A stretch of DNA of 64,000 nucleotides from Desulfovermiculus halophilus DSM 18834 (GCF_000620765.1 NZ_JIAK01000004.1:186001-250000), one strand, 5' to 3'; shown: positions 7,032-15,709, counted from the stretch's first letter. Made by a program: numbers and translations. Notes: generated from the letters alone by a model not told the origin.

Positions 7032-8267
7032 TCACGGCTCCTGGGTCTTGCTGGTGTCCTGCGGCCAGCGGGTGAGCAGGAACCTGACCAGCATGGGCGA
7101 GACCAGGCAGGTTATGGCGCTGACCGTGACCATGGCTCCGAACAGGGCCTGATCCACGGCCCAGTCCCCCAGCTGCATGCCTTTCTGCATGATGACCAGG
7201 GAGATCTCCGCCCTGGGGACCATGCTCATCCCCACCAGGGTTCCGCTTTGCACATCGCTGAGCATGGCTACGGGCAGGCCGTTGGCCGCCACTTTGACCC
7301 CAACCGCGGCAACAGCCAGAACCAGCCCCATCTCCAGCCCGGGGACAATGGCCCCCAGCTGCAGCTGGTAGCCGATGCTGACAAAGAAAAACGGGCTGAA
7401 GAAATCGTATAAAGGGACAAAGGCGTCGTCGATGGAGATGCATTTGGGATCCCGGCTAAAGACCAGGCCGGCGAAAAAGGCCCCGATGGCCAGGGAAAAG
7501 CCCAGCATCCCGGCCAGGGCGGCAACCACAAACCCGAAGCCGACAATGGTCAGGGTGGAATCCGGCCGGCTCTCCACAGACTGCAGAAAAGAGGTCAGGG
7601 GCCGCTCCCAAAACACGGCAAACAGATAGCACAGCGCACCGAACACGGCCATTTTCAGGACAAAGCCCAGGCCGGCCGTGCCCAGGGCGGAGACAAAGGA
7701 CACAGCGCCGCCGTTCTGCAGCAGCGGAACCAGGGTAAAGACCAGGGCCATGAGGACCACGGCACTGACATCGTCCAGCTCGGCCAGATCCACGAGCAGT
7801 GCGCCGTTTTTGGAGTTCAAGGCATCCTTTTCCTCCCACACCTTGACCGAGACCCCGACGCTGGTGGCGGTGAACGCCGCTCCGACAATCAGGCCGCTGA
7901 CCAGGCCGTAGCCCAGGACAGAGGCCGTGAGGTAATATCCCAGCACACCCGCAAGAACCACATTGAGGATCCAGGCCAGACTGGCGTTGCGCAGCTGCCT
8001 GACCAGAACGGTGATGTCGCTCTTGAGTCCAACTCGAAACAGAAGGGCGACCAGACCCAGCTGGCCGAAGAAGCCGATGGTCTGCCCCGCTTCCGCGAAC
8101 AAGGGCCAGACATCGCTTACCCAGCTCAGCCCCACGCCCAGGAGCAGATACCCGACCAGGGGCGGCACCGCCGTCCGTTCCAGGCTCCCCTTGACCAGCA
8201 TGGTGGTTACCACCACGGCTCCGGTGAACAAAATGAGATGCGAGGCATCGCTCGGGGGGTGCATCAC
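7032..8267 (-). CDS. Monovalent cation:proton antiporter, CPA2/Kef type
   Basis: A 411-residue integral membrane protein with about 11-12 hydrophobic segments, the length of a bare CPA2 exchanger domain without TrkA-N regulatory domains. Recognisable stretches are PPLVGYLLLGVGLSW near the N-terminus, GAAFTATSVGVSVKVW, and LVDLAELDDVSAVVLMAL, which carries the acidic pair of the ion site. It would exchange Na+ or K+ for protons across the inner membrane. The start at 8267 follows AGGAGG. It is divergent from korA with about 155 bases between starts. Confidence 0.85.
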   Translation of the reverse strand: MMHPPSDASHLILFTGAVVVTTMLVKGSLERTAVPPLVGYLLLGVGLSWVSDVWPLFAEAGQTIGFFGQLGLVALLFRVGLKSDITVLVRQLRNASLAWILNVVLAGVLGYYLTASVLGYGLVSGLIVGAAFTATSVGVSVKVWEEKDALNSKNGALLVDLAELDDVSAVVLMALVFTLVPLLQNGGAVSFVSALGTAGLGFVLKMAVFGALCYLFAVFWERPLTSFLQSVESRPDSTLTIVGFGFVVAALAGMLGFSLAIGAFFAGLVFSRDPKCISIDDAFVPLYDFFSPFFFVSIGYQLQLGAIVPGLEMGLVLAVAAVGVKVAANGLPVAMLSDVQSGTLVGMSMVPRAEISLVIMQKGMQLGDWAVDQALFGAMVTVSAITCLVSPMLVRFLLTRWPQDTSKTQEP

Positions 8268-8423
8268 TCTCCTCCTGGTCTCGGTTGCATGGGTCCGGGC
8301 TGCTGATGCTTTGGAGCAGCTTTACAGCCCTGCCCAAACTGCGTATTCTTATAAAGAATCCGACAATAAAAACCATTCCTGTGTAAAGTCAATCTCCGCA
8401 GCATCTCAACCCTGGAGGGGAGA

Positions 8424-10145
8424 ATGGACGACATCACCCTGTGCATCGGCGGCGAAGCCGGGCAGGGCCTGGACACCATGGGACAGCTCCTGGCCAAGTC
8501 CCTGATTCGATCCGGATACGAGATCCTGGTTTCCCAAAACTATATGTCCAGGATCCGGGGCGGACACAACACCTTTTCCATCCGGACCTGCACCAGCCCC
8601 CTGCTCGGGCCGGGAGACGAAATCCACATCCTGGCCGCATTCACCCAGGAAAGCATCGACCTGCACCAGGATCAGCTGGCCAAGCGGCATCTGATCCTGA
8701 CCAGCGAAGAACTGGGCAGCAAAAACACCCTGGACGCCCTGCTCCCGGTCCCCTTTCAGCAGCTCACGGACCAGAAGATCCTGCACAATGTTGCGGCCCT
8801 GGGCTGTCTCTGCGGCATTCTGGGCCTTTTGCCGGACATCGGCGCCGGGGTGGTCCGCTCTGCCTTTGGATCCAAGGACCAGGACCTGGCCCAAAAGAAT
8901 CTAGACGCCTTTCACAACGGCCTAAACTGGGTCCGAGAGCGGATCGAAGACGCCTGGCACCTGCCTTCCGTCTCCCCCCCGGAATCCGGGTCCAGACTCA
9001 TGCTGGCCGCCAGCCAGGCCGTGGCCCTGGGGGCCATGAGCGCAGGGGTGAACTTCTGCTCCTTCTACCCCATGACCCCGGCTACCGGGGTGGCCCTGAA
9101 CCTGGCCGCCCATGACCAGGAGCTGGGATGCGTCGTGGAGCAGGCCGAGGATGAGCTCAGCGCCGTGAACATGGCTGTCGGGGCCTCCTTTGCCGGAGCT
9201 GTGCCCATTGTTCCCACCTCCGGGGGAGGCTTCGCCCTCATGGGCGAGGGCATCAGCCTGGCCGGGATGACCGAAACTCCGGTCACCCTGGTCCTGGCCC
9301 AGCGTCCGGGGCCGGCCACCGGCCTACCCACCAGGACCGAGCAGTCGGACCTGGAGCTGGCCCTGTACAGCGGCCACGGGGAGTTCCCCCGGGCGGTCAT
9401 GGCCCCCGGCACCCCGGAGGAATGCTTTTACCTGACCCGCAAGGCCGTGGACCTGGCCCAGCGCTACCAGACCCCGACCATTGTGCTCACCGATCAGTTT
9501 CTGGCCGACTCCTACCGGGCAGTACCCGCCTTTGACCTGCACAATCTGTCCCCGGTGGCCCAGCCGGACACCTCCGCTTTTCCCCAAGACTACGTCCGTT
9601 TCGCATCCACCGCATCCGGAGTTTCACCCCGGGCCCTGCCCGGATACGGTCCCGCCCTGGTGGTGGCCGACAGCGACGAGCACACCCAGGAGGGACATAT
9701 AACCGAAAGCGGAGAGGTCCGGACCGGGATGGTGGACAAGCGGAGACGAAAGGAGGACGGCCTGCGGCAGGAGACGGCCGCCCCGGAATACAGCGGGCCG
9801 GACAGCCCGGACGTCCTGCTTCTCTGCTGGGGATCGAGCAAGGGGGCGGTCATGGAGGCGGCCCGGATCTGCAGCGAGTCGGGCATGCGGGTCGGGACCC
9901 TGCATTTTTCCCAGGTCTGGCCCCTGGATCCGGCTCAGTTCGAGGACCGTCTCCGGCAGGCTGGCCTGGTCGTGGCGGTGGAAAGCAACGCCGGGGCCCA
10001 GTTCGCGGCCCTGATCCGCAGGCAAACCGGCTTTGCGGTCCAGGCCAGCATCCTGCGCTACGACGGACGGCCCCTGAGCGCTTCGTATATCCTTCCCCGG
10101 CTGAACCCCCTGATCAAGGAGCAGACCAATGGTCACGAGCAGTGA
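8424..10145 (+). CDS. korA: 2-oxoacid:ferredoxin oxidoreductase, fused gamma-alpha subunit
   Basis: A 573-residue protein. Residues 1-175 are the gamma domain (GGEAGQGLDTMGQLLAKSL, SRIRGGHNTFSIR). From about residue 190 comes the alpha subunit with FYPMTPATGVALNLA, a pyrimidine-binding region and a C-terminal transketolase-like segment. With KorB it oxidises a 2-oxoacid plus CoA to acyl-CoA and CO2, reducing ferredoxin; this gamma-alpha/beta layout is most often 2-oxoglutarate:ferredoxin oxidoreductase. The substrate cannot be fixed from sequence. The start follows GGAGGGGAGA. The gene overlaps korB by 17 bases. No delta (ferredoxin-like) subunit is adjacent, so the electron carrier is separate. 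Confidence 0.88.
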   Translation: MDDITLCIGGEAGQGLDTMGQLLAKSLIRSGYEILVSQNYMSRIRGGHNTFSIRTCTSPLLGPGDEIHILAAFTQESIDLHQDQLAKRHLILTSEELGSKNTLDALLPVPFQQLTDQKILHNVAALGCLCGILGLLPDIGAGVVRSAFGSKDQDLAQKNLDAFHNGLNWVRERIEDAWHLPSVSPPESGSRLMLAASQAVALGAMSAGVNFCSFYPMTPATGVALNLAAHDQELGCVVEQAEDELSAVNMAVGASFAGAVPIVPTSGGGFALMGEGISLAGMTETPVTLVLAQRPGPATGLPTRTEQSDLELALYSGHGEFPRAVMAPGTPEECFYLTRKAVDLAQRYQTPTIVLTDQFLADSYRAVPAFDLHNLSPVAQPDTSAFPQDYVRFASTASGVSPRALPGYGPALVVADSDEHTQEGHITESGEVRTGMVDKRRRKEDGLRQETAAPEYSGPDSPDVLLLCWGSSKGAVMEAARICSESGMRVGTLHFSQVWPLDPAQFEDRLRQAGLVVAVESNAGAQFAALIRRQTGFAVQASILRYDGRPLSASYILPRLNPLIKEQTNGHEQ

Positions 10146-10983
10146 TTTTGGACAGTTCGAAACCGCATGGTGTCCCGGCTGCGGCAACCACGCGATCCTG
10201 AAGGCGGTCAAGGAAGCCCTGGCCGGAATGGACAAACAGCCCCGTGACGTCTGCCTTGTCTCCGGCATCGGGCAAGCGGCCAAGACCCCGCATTATATGC
10301 TGTGCAACCTGTTCAACGGCCTGCACGGCCGGGCCCTGCCTGTGGCCACCGGGATCAAGCTGGCCAACCCCGGGCTGGATGTGATTGCCGAAAGCGGGGA
10401 CGGCTGCATGTACGGAGAAGGGGGCAATCACTTCCTGGCCGCGGTGCGCAGGAACATCAACCTGACCCTTTTGGTCCACAACAACCAGATCTACGGCCTG
10501 ACCAAGGGCCAGGCCAGTCCAACCACAGCCACAGGACAGACAACCAAGGCCCAGCCCCACGGGGCCTACTCCGCCCCGTTCGCCCCGCTGTCCACGGCCT
10601 TGAGCCTGGGAGCGGGGTTCGTGGCCCGGGGATTCTCCGGAATGACCGAGCATCTGGTCTCTCTGATCCAGACCGCGGTCCGGCATCCGGGATTCGCCCT
10701 GGTGGATATCCTCCAGCCCTGCGTGTCCTTCAACAAGGTCAACACCCACTCCTGGTACAAGGAGCGGTGCACAGAGCTGGACGACAGCCACGATGCCGGT
10801 GACTGGGAGGCGGCCATGCGTCTCAGCATGCAGTGGGGAGAGACAATACCGGTGGGCATCCTGTATCAGAATACGGACAGGGGGCCCTTTGAAGGCCATT
10901 TTCCCCAGCTGGAGCCGGGGCCTCTGGCGGACAACAGCCCGTCGCTTACGACCCTGGAGTCCATTATGCAGACCTATGCCTGA
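10129..10983 (+). CDS. korB: 2-oxoacid:ferredoxin oxidoreductase, beta subunit
   Basis: A 284-residue thiamine-diphosphate subunit. CPGCGNHAILKAVKEAL near the N-terminus supplies cluster and structural cysteines; GDGCMYGEGGNHFL then VHNNQIYGLT is the ThDP/Mg motif (GDG-x(~25)-NN). The start lies within the end of korA, so the two subunits are co-translated. Downstream to 11240 there is no gene on this strand and no obvious terminator. Confidence 0.9.
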   Translation: MVTSSDFGQFETAWCPGCGNHAILKAVKEALAGMDKQPRDVCLVSGIGQAAKTPHYMLCNLFNGLHGRALPVATGIKLANPGLDVIAESGDGCMYGEGGNHFLAAVRRNINLTLLVHNNQIYGLTKGQASPTTATGQTTKAQPHGAYSAPFAPLSTALSLGAGFVARGFSGMTEHLVSLIQTAVRHPGFALVDILQPCVSFNKVNTHSWYKERCTELDDSHDAGDWEAAMRLSMQWGETIPVGILYQNTDRGPFEGHFPQLEPGPLADNSPSLTTLESIMQTYA

Positions 10984-11240
10984 GCATCGCCGCTCGGCGA
11001 CAAGACCAGGTCAACGCATCCGCACTTGGATTGATAAGGGCATAGACGAGACATACGGTCCAGGCTTGCATGCGGCCCCTCCTGGTCACACGTGGACAGA
11101 TGGAGAACGAGCATATTGTACTTTATCAAAAAAACCTCGTGCGTGCCAAGCATAATTGACCTCTGCTCCAAAAGCTGCATTGTGACCGGAATTATAGAGG
11201 CCTTTCTGGAGCAGGCACTGCCCGGAAAGGTTCAAAATGA

Positions 11241-11266
11241 AAACGGCCGGGGTGCCCCGGCCGTTT
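11241..11266 (-). terminator. Rho-independent terminator of rubrerythrin gene
   Basis: A perfect 12-bp stem (AAACGGCCGGGG / CCCCGGCCGTTT) with a 2-base loop, located 7 bases after the rubrerythrin stop. On the minus strand it is followed by TTTTCATTTT. Confidence 0.85.
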
Positions 11267-11272
11267 GTTGGA

Positions 11273-11848
11273 TTAATAGTTCTCGCCCAAAAGCTCGAAA
11301 TGGGCCTGGGGGTGGGCGCAGGCGGGACAGGTTTCCGGGGCCCCGGTTCCCTGATGCAGGTAGCCGCAGTTCCGGCAGCGCCAGGTCTGGGAATCGCCTC
11401 TCTCAAACACCCGGCCGGCTTCGATATTGGCCGCCAGGTCCAGGTACCTCTTTTCGTGCTGCCGCTCCGCCACGGCAATGGCTTCAAAAATTGCAGCGAT
11501 GTCGGTAAACCCTTCTTCCTTGGCTGTCTTGGCAAAGGAGGGATACATATCGCTGTGCTCATGATTTTCCCCGGCGGCAGCGGCCTTGAGATTGTCCACC
11601 GTGCTCCCGATCACCCCGGCCGGAAACTCGGCGCTGACCGTGACGTCTCCGCCCTCCAAAAGCTTGAACAGCCGCTTGGCGTGCTCCTTCTCCTGATTTG
11701 CGGTTTCCTCGAAGATATCCGCAATCTGGACATATCCGTCCTTCTTGGCCTGGGAGGCAAAGTAGGTGTACCTGTTTCTTGCCTGGGCCTCACCGGCAAA
11801 AGCGGTCAAGATATTTTGCTCTGTCTTGGTCCCTTTGAGTCTGGCCAT
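11273..11848 (-). CDS. rbr: Rubrerythrin
   Basis: A 191-residue protein with the standard two-domain layout. The ferritin-like four-helix domain has metal-ligand pieces GEAQARNRYTYFA, ETANQEKEHAKRLF and AIAVAERQHEKRYLDLA. The C-terminal rubredoxin domain has CRNCGYLH and CPACAHPQAHFELL. Rubrerythrin reduces hydrogen peroxide in the cytoplasm of anaerobes. The start follows AAGGAG. A Fur/PerR-like inverted repeat lies about 29 bases upstream of the start codon. Confidence 0.95.
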   Translation of the reverse strand: MARLKGTKTEQNILTAFAGEAQARNRYTYFASQAKKDGYVQIADIFEETANQEKEHAKRLFKLLEGGDVTVSAEFPAGVIGSTVDNLKAAAAGENHEHSDMYPSFAKTAKEEGFTDIAAIFEAIAVAERQHEKRYLDLAANIEAGRVFERGDSQTWRCRNCGYLHQGTGAPETCPACAHPQAHFELLGENY

Positions 11849-11876
11849 GCCTATCTCCTTATCTGTTTATGTTGAA

Positions 11877-11891
11877 TGATAACCATTAGCA
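11877..11891 (-). promoter_or_regulatory. Fur/PerR-like 7-1-7 box before rubrerythrin
   Basis: TGATAACCATTAGCA matches the 7-1-7 Fur-family consensus TGATAATnATTATCA at 12 of 14 positions. It lies in an AT-rich stretch at the expected promoter place, upstream of rbr. PerR control of peroxide-defence genes is known in this type of bacterium; which Fur-family protein binds here is inference. Confidence 0.5.
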
Positions 11892-12186
11892 TAATAAAGC
11901 AACAAGAAGAGAGTTTACCTTGAGATACGTCCTTTGGCAAGGATGGATGTACAAAGGGGTGCAGCTGCACTTTACTCATTTCCTCCGGACATGGGAGAGA
12001 ATTGCCCCACACGCATTATGCAGGTCAAGGCTGAGCGCAAGGATTGCCTCTCTTGGCCAGGATTTGACCTTGGGCATCGGATAATGCATCATACACAATA
12101 TACATCCATGCGGTATTCTGCTTTCTTTTTCTGTTCTGCGCGGTGTGGGCGCACAGCATACCAATTGTCATCCAAAGGAGGTCTGT
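11892..12186. other. Leader region between rbr and DsrE selenoprotein gene
   Basis: No gene seen on either strand. I looked for a -24/-12 promoter ahead of the DsrE gene and found only an off-spacing candidate (TTGGGCATCGG then ATGCAT, 11 rather than 10 bases between GG and GC), so none is called. An excellent AAAGGAGG stands at the right end. Confidence 0.5.
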
Positions 12187-12537
12187 ATGGCTCGATATCT
12201 ATTCATCCTCAGCCAGGACAGCAATGAGGCGGCCACCCGATGTTTTCAGTTCGCCAAAGTTGCGATGGACAAAGGGCATCAGGTGGATCTGTTTTTGATC
12301 GACGGGGGCGTGGAATGGGCCAACTCCAGGCGGGACATGAACCTCAAGACCGTGACCGGCGACTGCCCCAACGACTACCTGCCCACCCTGGTGGACAAGG
12401 AGATCCCCATCGGGGTCTGAATCCCCTGCGCCAAATCTCGTCAGGTGGACGAGAGCCAGTTCTTCTCCAATATGTACCTGGGCGGAGCACCGGCCATCAT
12501 CCATATCTCGGCCGAGGCCAAGGTGTTCAATTTCTAG
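12187..12537 (+). CDS. DsrE-like selenoprotein (in-frame UGA as selenocysteine)
   Basis: A 116-residue reading frame if the in-frame TGA at 12418-12420 is read as selenocysteine (residue 78). Up to the TGA the protein is a DsrE/DsrF-like fold (ARYLFILSQDSNEA, then VDLFLIDGGVEWANS). After it, in the same frame, come IPCAKSRQ, FFSNMYLGGAPAIIHIS and AKVFNF before a TAG. That is the expected second half of the family, which ends in a strand and a V-x-F/T-F tail. The Sec and C81 form U-x-x-C, aligning with the C-K-A-C of the paralog at 14245-14610. A stem-loop of bacterial SECIS type lies 15-33 bases past the TGA. AAAGGAGG precedes the ATG. DsrE-family proteins bind or relay sulfur or act in thiol redox; the role here is unknown. 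A gene caller would stop at 77 residues. Confidence 0.82.
12436..12454 (+). promoter_or_regulatory. Candidate bacterial SECIS stem-loop
   Basis: A perfect 7-bp stem TCTCGTC / GACGAGA closed by the 5-base loop AGGTG. The loop starts 22 bases after the TGA, the usual distance for bacterial SECIS apical loops, and it carries the G-rich GGU core also seen in the E. coli fdhF element. It would bind SelB and direct Sec-tRNA to the UGA at 12418. Confidence 0.72.
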
Positions 12538-12552
12538 TCCTCCCATGCCTGC

Positions 12553-12588
12553 AAACCCGGGCCTGCTTTAAAGGCAGGCCCGGGTTTT
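12553..12588 (+). terminator. Strong terminator after DsrE selenoprotein gene
   Basis: AAACCCGGGCCTGC pairs with GCAGGCCCGGGTTT around a short AT loop, followed by T bases, 16 bases after the TAG at 12535. Its position after TAG, not after TGA, supports TAG as the true end of the gene. Confidence 0.85.
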
Positions 12589-12656
12589 GAGCCTCTTCAG
12601 CACTCCAAGTCACATCTCACACTTACCAGCTTGCGGTCTGAGGACAAAAGCCTCGG

Positions 12657-14039
12657 CTAGGGCTCGATCACGTTGTGGACCTGAATGTTGTACTTCTTCA
12701 TTCGATTCCAGACCGTCACCCGGGAGACCCCCAGGAGCCGGGCCGCCTCGGACTGATTGCCCTGGGCCTGCTGCAGGGCCTGGATCAGCTCCTGCTTGAT
12801 CTGCTCGTCCCGGGGCGGCGCGTCTCCGGCCCCGCTTTGCTCCGACTGCTTCTTTTGAAAGATCTGGGGCAGAAGGTGATTGGGCTGGATCATTCCCTGG
12901 GAGCAGGCCACAAAGGCATACTCGAACACACTCTTCAGCTCCCGGATATTCCCCGGCCATGAATAGCGGCACAAGGCCTCCATTGCCTCCGGGCTGATCC
13001 CCTTTAACGGCTTTCCTGTCTTCAGCTTGATCCGCTCGAAAAAGTGCTCGGACAGCAGGGGCACATCTTCAGGCCGTTCCCGCAAGGGAGGAAGGTGGAT
13101 GGGCACCACATTGATCCTGTAGTACAGATCCTGGCGGAAGCTTCCCTGCCGGACCAGCTCCTGAAGATCGCGGTTTGTGGCGGTAATGATCCGCACATCG
13201 ACCTGGATCGGCTTATTGTCTCCCACCCGCTCGATAACCTTGTCCTCCAGGACCCGGAGCAGCTTGACCTGAGTGGACAGGGGCAAATCGCCGATCTCGT
13301 CCAAAAAGATATACCCCCCGCTGGCGGCCTCGAATCTGCCCTGCCTGCTGGCATGGGCCCCGGTGAACGCGCCCTTGACATGACCGAACAGTTCGCTTTC
13401 CAAAAGCGACTCCGTCAGGGCCGCGCAGTTGACCTTGACCAGAGGCTTGGAGCTCCGCGCGCTCTCGGCATGAATGGCCTCTGTAACCAGCTCCTTGCCG
13501 GTCCCGCTCTCTCCGTAGACGATGATCGGGGCATCAGTCTGGGCCGCGTTCTTGATCAGTTCAAATACCTGGCGCATGGGAGCGGAGCGTCCCAGGATGC
13601 CGTGAAAGCCGTCCTCGGTATTCAGGGCCCGGCGGAAGGCCTCGATCTGATGGTCCTTTTCCACAATCTCCGATATATCGGTCAGGGTCTCCACGGCACC
13701 GATCACATTCCCCTGGTCATCGCGCAGCAATGTGGCGTTTTTCAGCACCGGGGTAAACCCTCCGTCCTTGCGCTCAATGGAACATTGGCGCATGGAAATC
13801 TCACCGGATCGAAACAAGGTGCACCAGTGGTTGTCCTCCAAGCCTCTGGCTGCATTGCAGATATCGCAATTGAGGATCAGACAGGATTGCCCCACCAGCT
13901 CGGAACTGGTATATCCAGTCATCCGTTCCAGGGCATTGTTTGTGGATACGATGGTTCCCCTGGTGTCCACAATCATGATCCCTTCTTGGATGGTTTCCAC
14001 AACGGTTTTCCAGTATGCATTCATTTCCCGACCCAACAT
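12657..14039 (-). CDS. Sigma-54-dependent activator with PAS sensor
   Basis: About 460 residues from the ATG at 14039 (GGAG nine bases upstream); ATGs at 14078 and 14153 would lengthen it. Order: PAS domain (about 5-110) containing a Cys-rich loop LILNCDICNAARGLEDNHWC that may sense a metal or redox state; AAA+ domain with GESGTGKE and intact GAFTGA; C-terminal Fis-type helix-turn-helix (QSEAARLLGVSRVTVWNRM). Such proteins remodel sigma-54 RNA polymerase. It is convergent with the DsrE selenoprotein gene and divergent from its CxxC paralog, so it is a likely regulator of one or both. I found no good -24/-12 site before either. Confidence 0.88.
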   Translation of the reverse strand: MLGREMNAYWKTVVETIQEGIMIVDTRGTIVSTNNALERMTGYTSSELVGQSCLILNCDICNAARGLEDNHWCTLFRSGEISMRQCSIERKDGGFTPVLKNATLLRDDQGNVIGAVETLTDISEIVEKDHQIEAFRRALNTEDGFHGILGRSAPMRQVFELIKNAAQTDAPIIVYGESGTGKELVTEAIHAESARSSKPLVKVNCAALTESLLESELFGHVKGAFTGAHASRQGRFEAASGGYIFLDEIGDLPLSTQVKLLRVLEDKVIERVGDNKPIQVDVRIITATNRDLQELVRQGSFRQDLYYRINVVPIHLPPLRERPEDVPLLSEHFFERIKLKTGKPLKGISPEAMEALCRYSWPGNIRELKSVFEYAFVACSQGMIQPNHLLPQIFQKKQSEQSGAGDAPPRDEQIKQELIQALQQAQGNQSEAARLLGVSRVTVWNRMKKYNIQVHNVIEP

Positions 14040-14244
14040 TGGCCTTGTCTCCTTCACTTTCAGAGCTGTTTTCTCCATGCTTTGCACGGAGAAACATGTG
14101 TAAAAAAGGCTATTAACACAGCGAGAGGCTTCAGGCAATGCAGCCGCGGGCAAATGTCAAACCACCCTGGCAACGTATGGAATACTGCTCAAAGAGCCCC
14201 GCCCTTGCGACGGGTCTGCACCTTCAACCTCAGGAGCGTATGTA

Positions 14245-14610
14245 ATGCACAAAATGCTTTTCGTCATCTCAAAGGGCTTTGAAAAGGCCGGCAGCGCCAC
14301 CAGGGCTATGCAGTTCGCCGCCCTGGCCGCGAAGAAAGAAGAGACCCCTGTTCAGGTCGCCCTCATCGACGACGCCATTCATTGGGCCCAGCTGGGCATG
14401 GCCGAGGGGATCCGGACCACTACAGGGGAACACATGAAGGACATGGTGGACGAGCTCATAGCCGCCAAGGGGGATATCCTGGTCTGCAAGGCCTGCGCGG
14501 ACAAGCGCCTGGTTGGGCCGGATGAGCTGATCGAGGGCTCACGGATCGCCGGGGCCCAGGAGATTGTGGACCTGATGTGCGACGACGCGATGAAGGTGGT
14601 CACCTTTTAG
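14245..14610 (+). CDS. DsrE-like sulfur-relay or redox protein (CxxC form)
   Basis: A 121-residue protein with the same fold signs as the selenoprotein at 12187: KMLFVISKGFEKAG at the start, VALIDDAIHWA in the middle, MKVVTF at the end. C-K-A-C at about residues 81-84 occupies the place of U-x-x-C. The start follows AGGAG. The gene is divergent from the sigma-54 activator and leads a plus-strand row with the IscU-like scaffold gene. The substrate is unknown. An LMCDD near the C-terminus adds a further Cys. Confidence 0.75.
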   Translation: MHKMLFVISKGFEKAGSATRAMQFAALAAKKEETPVQVALIDDAIHWAQLGMAEGIRTTTGEHMKDMVDELIAAKGDILVCKACADKRLVGPDELIEGSRIAGAQEIVDLMCDDAMKVVTF

Positions 14611-14743
14611 GCCGGCGCACGGCCTGTGCCGGACTGCCGGCGCAGGCCGGATCATCTCCTTGTCACCAACCGGGGATTGGGGTAGACTTTTCTTTTGAGT
14701 TACTACTTCTGTCAATATTTGAGCATGTTGGGAGGAACACATC

Positions 14744-15179
14744 AATGACCGACCCCCTGGACTCCTTTGTGGCCAATCTCCAAAACGAGATAAACGAGCA
14801 GACCAAAGAAGAGTTCGGAACCCCGTTTTACAAGCGCTGGCTGAACCCCGCTCACATGGGCAACCTGCCGTCCCCCTCCACCCAGGCCGAGCTCACCGGA
14901 AGCTGCGGGGATACAATCCGAATCTTTCTGGACATCGACGAAGACGTCGTCCGCCAGGCCATGTTTCAGACCACCGGGTGCGGTCCGAGCATCGTCAGTG
15001 CAGACGCCGCCTGTGAGCTGGCCGAAGGCAAGGGCCTGGAAGAGGCTGCCGGCATGGAGCAGTCCGATGTCATCTCCATCCTGGGCTACCTGCCTGAAGA
15101 CAAGGAGCACTGCGCTCATCTGGCGGCCAATACGGTCCGGGAAGCCATCCGCCTGTACTGGGCCGCACGCGGCGCCTGA
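14744..15179 (+). CDS. IscU/NifU-like iron-sulfur scaffold protein
   Basis: A 144-residue protein started at the ATG at 14744 behind GGGAGGA. It has the three scaffold cysteines in family context: GSCGDTIRIFLDI, TTGCGPSIVSADAACELAEG and HCAHLAANTVREAI. Scaffolds of this family assemble [2Fe-2S] or [4Fe-4S] clusters with a cysteine desulfurase; none is adjacent. Proximity to DsrE-type proteins suggests a sulfur-delivery or cluster-repair setting, which is inference. Confidence 0.85.
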
Positions 15180-15196
15180 TTTCCCGGCCGCCCAGC

Positions 15197-15709
15197 ATGC
15201 GCCTCTCCTCTCTTTTTGTCCTGGGCCTGTTTTTCACCCTTGCGGTCGGCGCCGCCTCCCCCAGCTGGGCTGTTTCCGCCTTTGTGCTCTGGGTCACCGA
15301 CGGGGATACGGTCACTGTCATAGACTCAGACTTTCATCTGCAACGGGTCCGGGTCTACGGTATTGACTGCCCAGAGTCCGACCAGCCCTATGGGTTCACG
15401 GCCAGGCTGCAAACGGCCTGGGAGGTATGGGTACGGCCTGTGACCCTGATCCCCCACGAAACGGACCGCTACGGCCGCCTGGTGGCCAGGATCCAAAGAG
15501 ACGGCCGGGACCTCTCTGCGTCGCTGATCGCATCCGGATTGGCCTGGGTCTACGACGCTTACTGCACCCAGGAGGTCTGTCGCAGGTGGAAACGGCTGGA
15601 GACAGAGGCCCGGAGAAAAGCCAGGGGGCTGTGGTCGGATCCCGGACGGGTGCCGCCCTGGGACTGGCGGCGGGGGAAACGCCCGGACAACGGCTGGAGG
15701 TTATGGTGA
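15197..15709 (+). CDS. Secreted thermonuclease-family (SNase-like) protein
   Basis: A 170-residue protein with a signal peptide (about residues 1-25, ending SPSWA). Core motifs of the staphylococcal nuclease fold are present: DGDTVTV, RVRVYGIDCPE, ETDRYGRLVARI, ASGLAWVYDAY and ARRKARGLW. The catalytic Asp/Arg/Glu pattern (D in DGDT, R before VYGID, E in CPE, R in DRYGR) looks intact. It is likely a periplasmic or exported nuclease. Only 17 bases separate it from the scaffold gene. Confidence 0.85.
   Translation: MRLSSLFVLGLFFTLAVGAASPSWAVSAFVLWVTDGDTVTVIDSDFHLQRVRVYGIDCPESDQPYGFTARLQTAWEVWVRPVTLIPHETDRYGRLVARIQRDGRDLSASLIASGLAWVYDAYCTQEVCRRWKRLETEARRKARGLWSDPGRVPPWDWRRGKRPDNGWRLW

Noticed and set aside
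12071-12092. Sigma-54 promoter before the DsrE selenoprotein gene
   Set aside because: GG and GC elements are 11 bases apart instead of 10 and the flanking consensus is poor.
12187-12420. A 77-residue DsrE-like protein ending at the TGA
   Set aside because: The conserved second half of the family continues in the same frame after the TGA, a SECIS-like stem-loop follows, and the terminator is placed after the later TAG. A simple nonsense mutation is less likely but not excluded.
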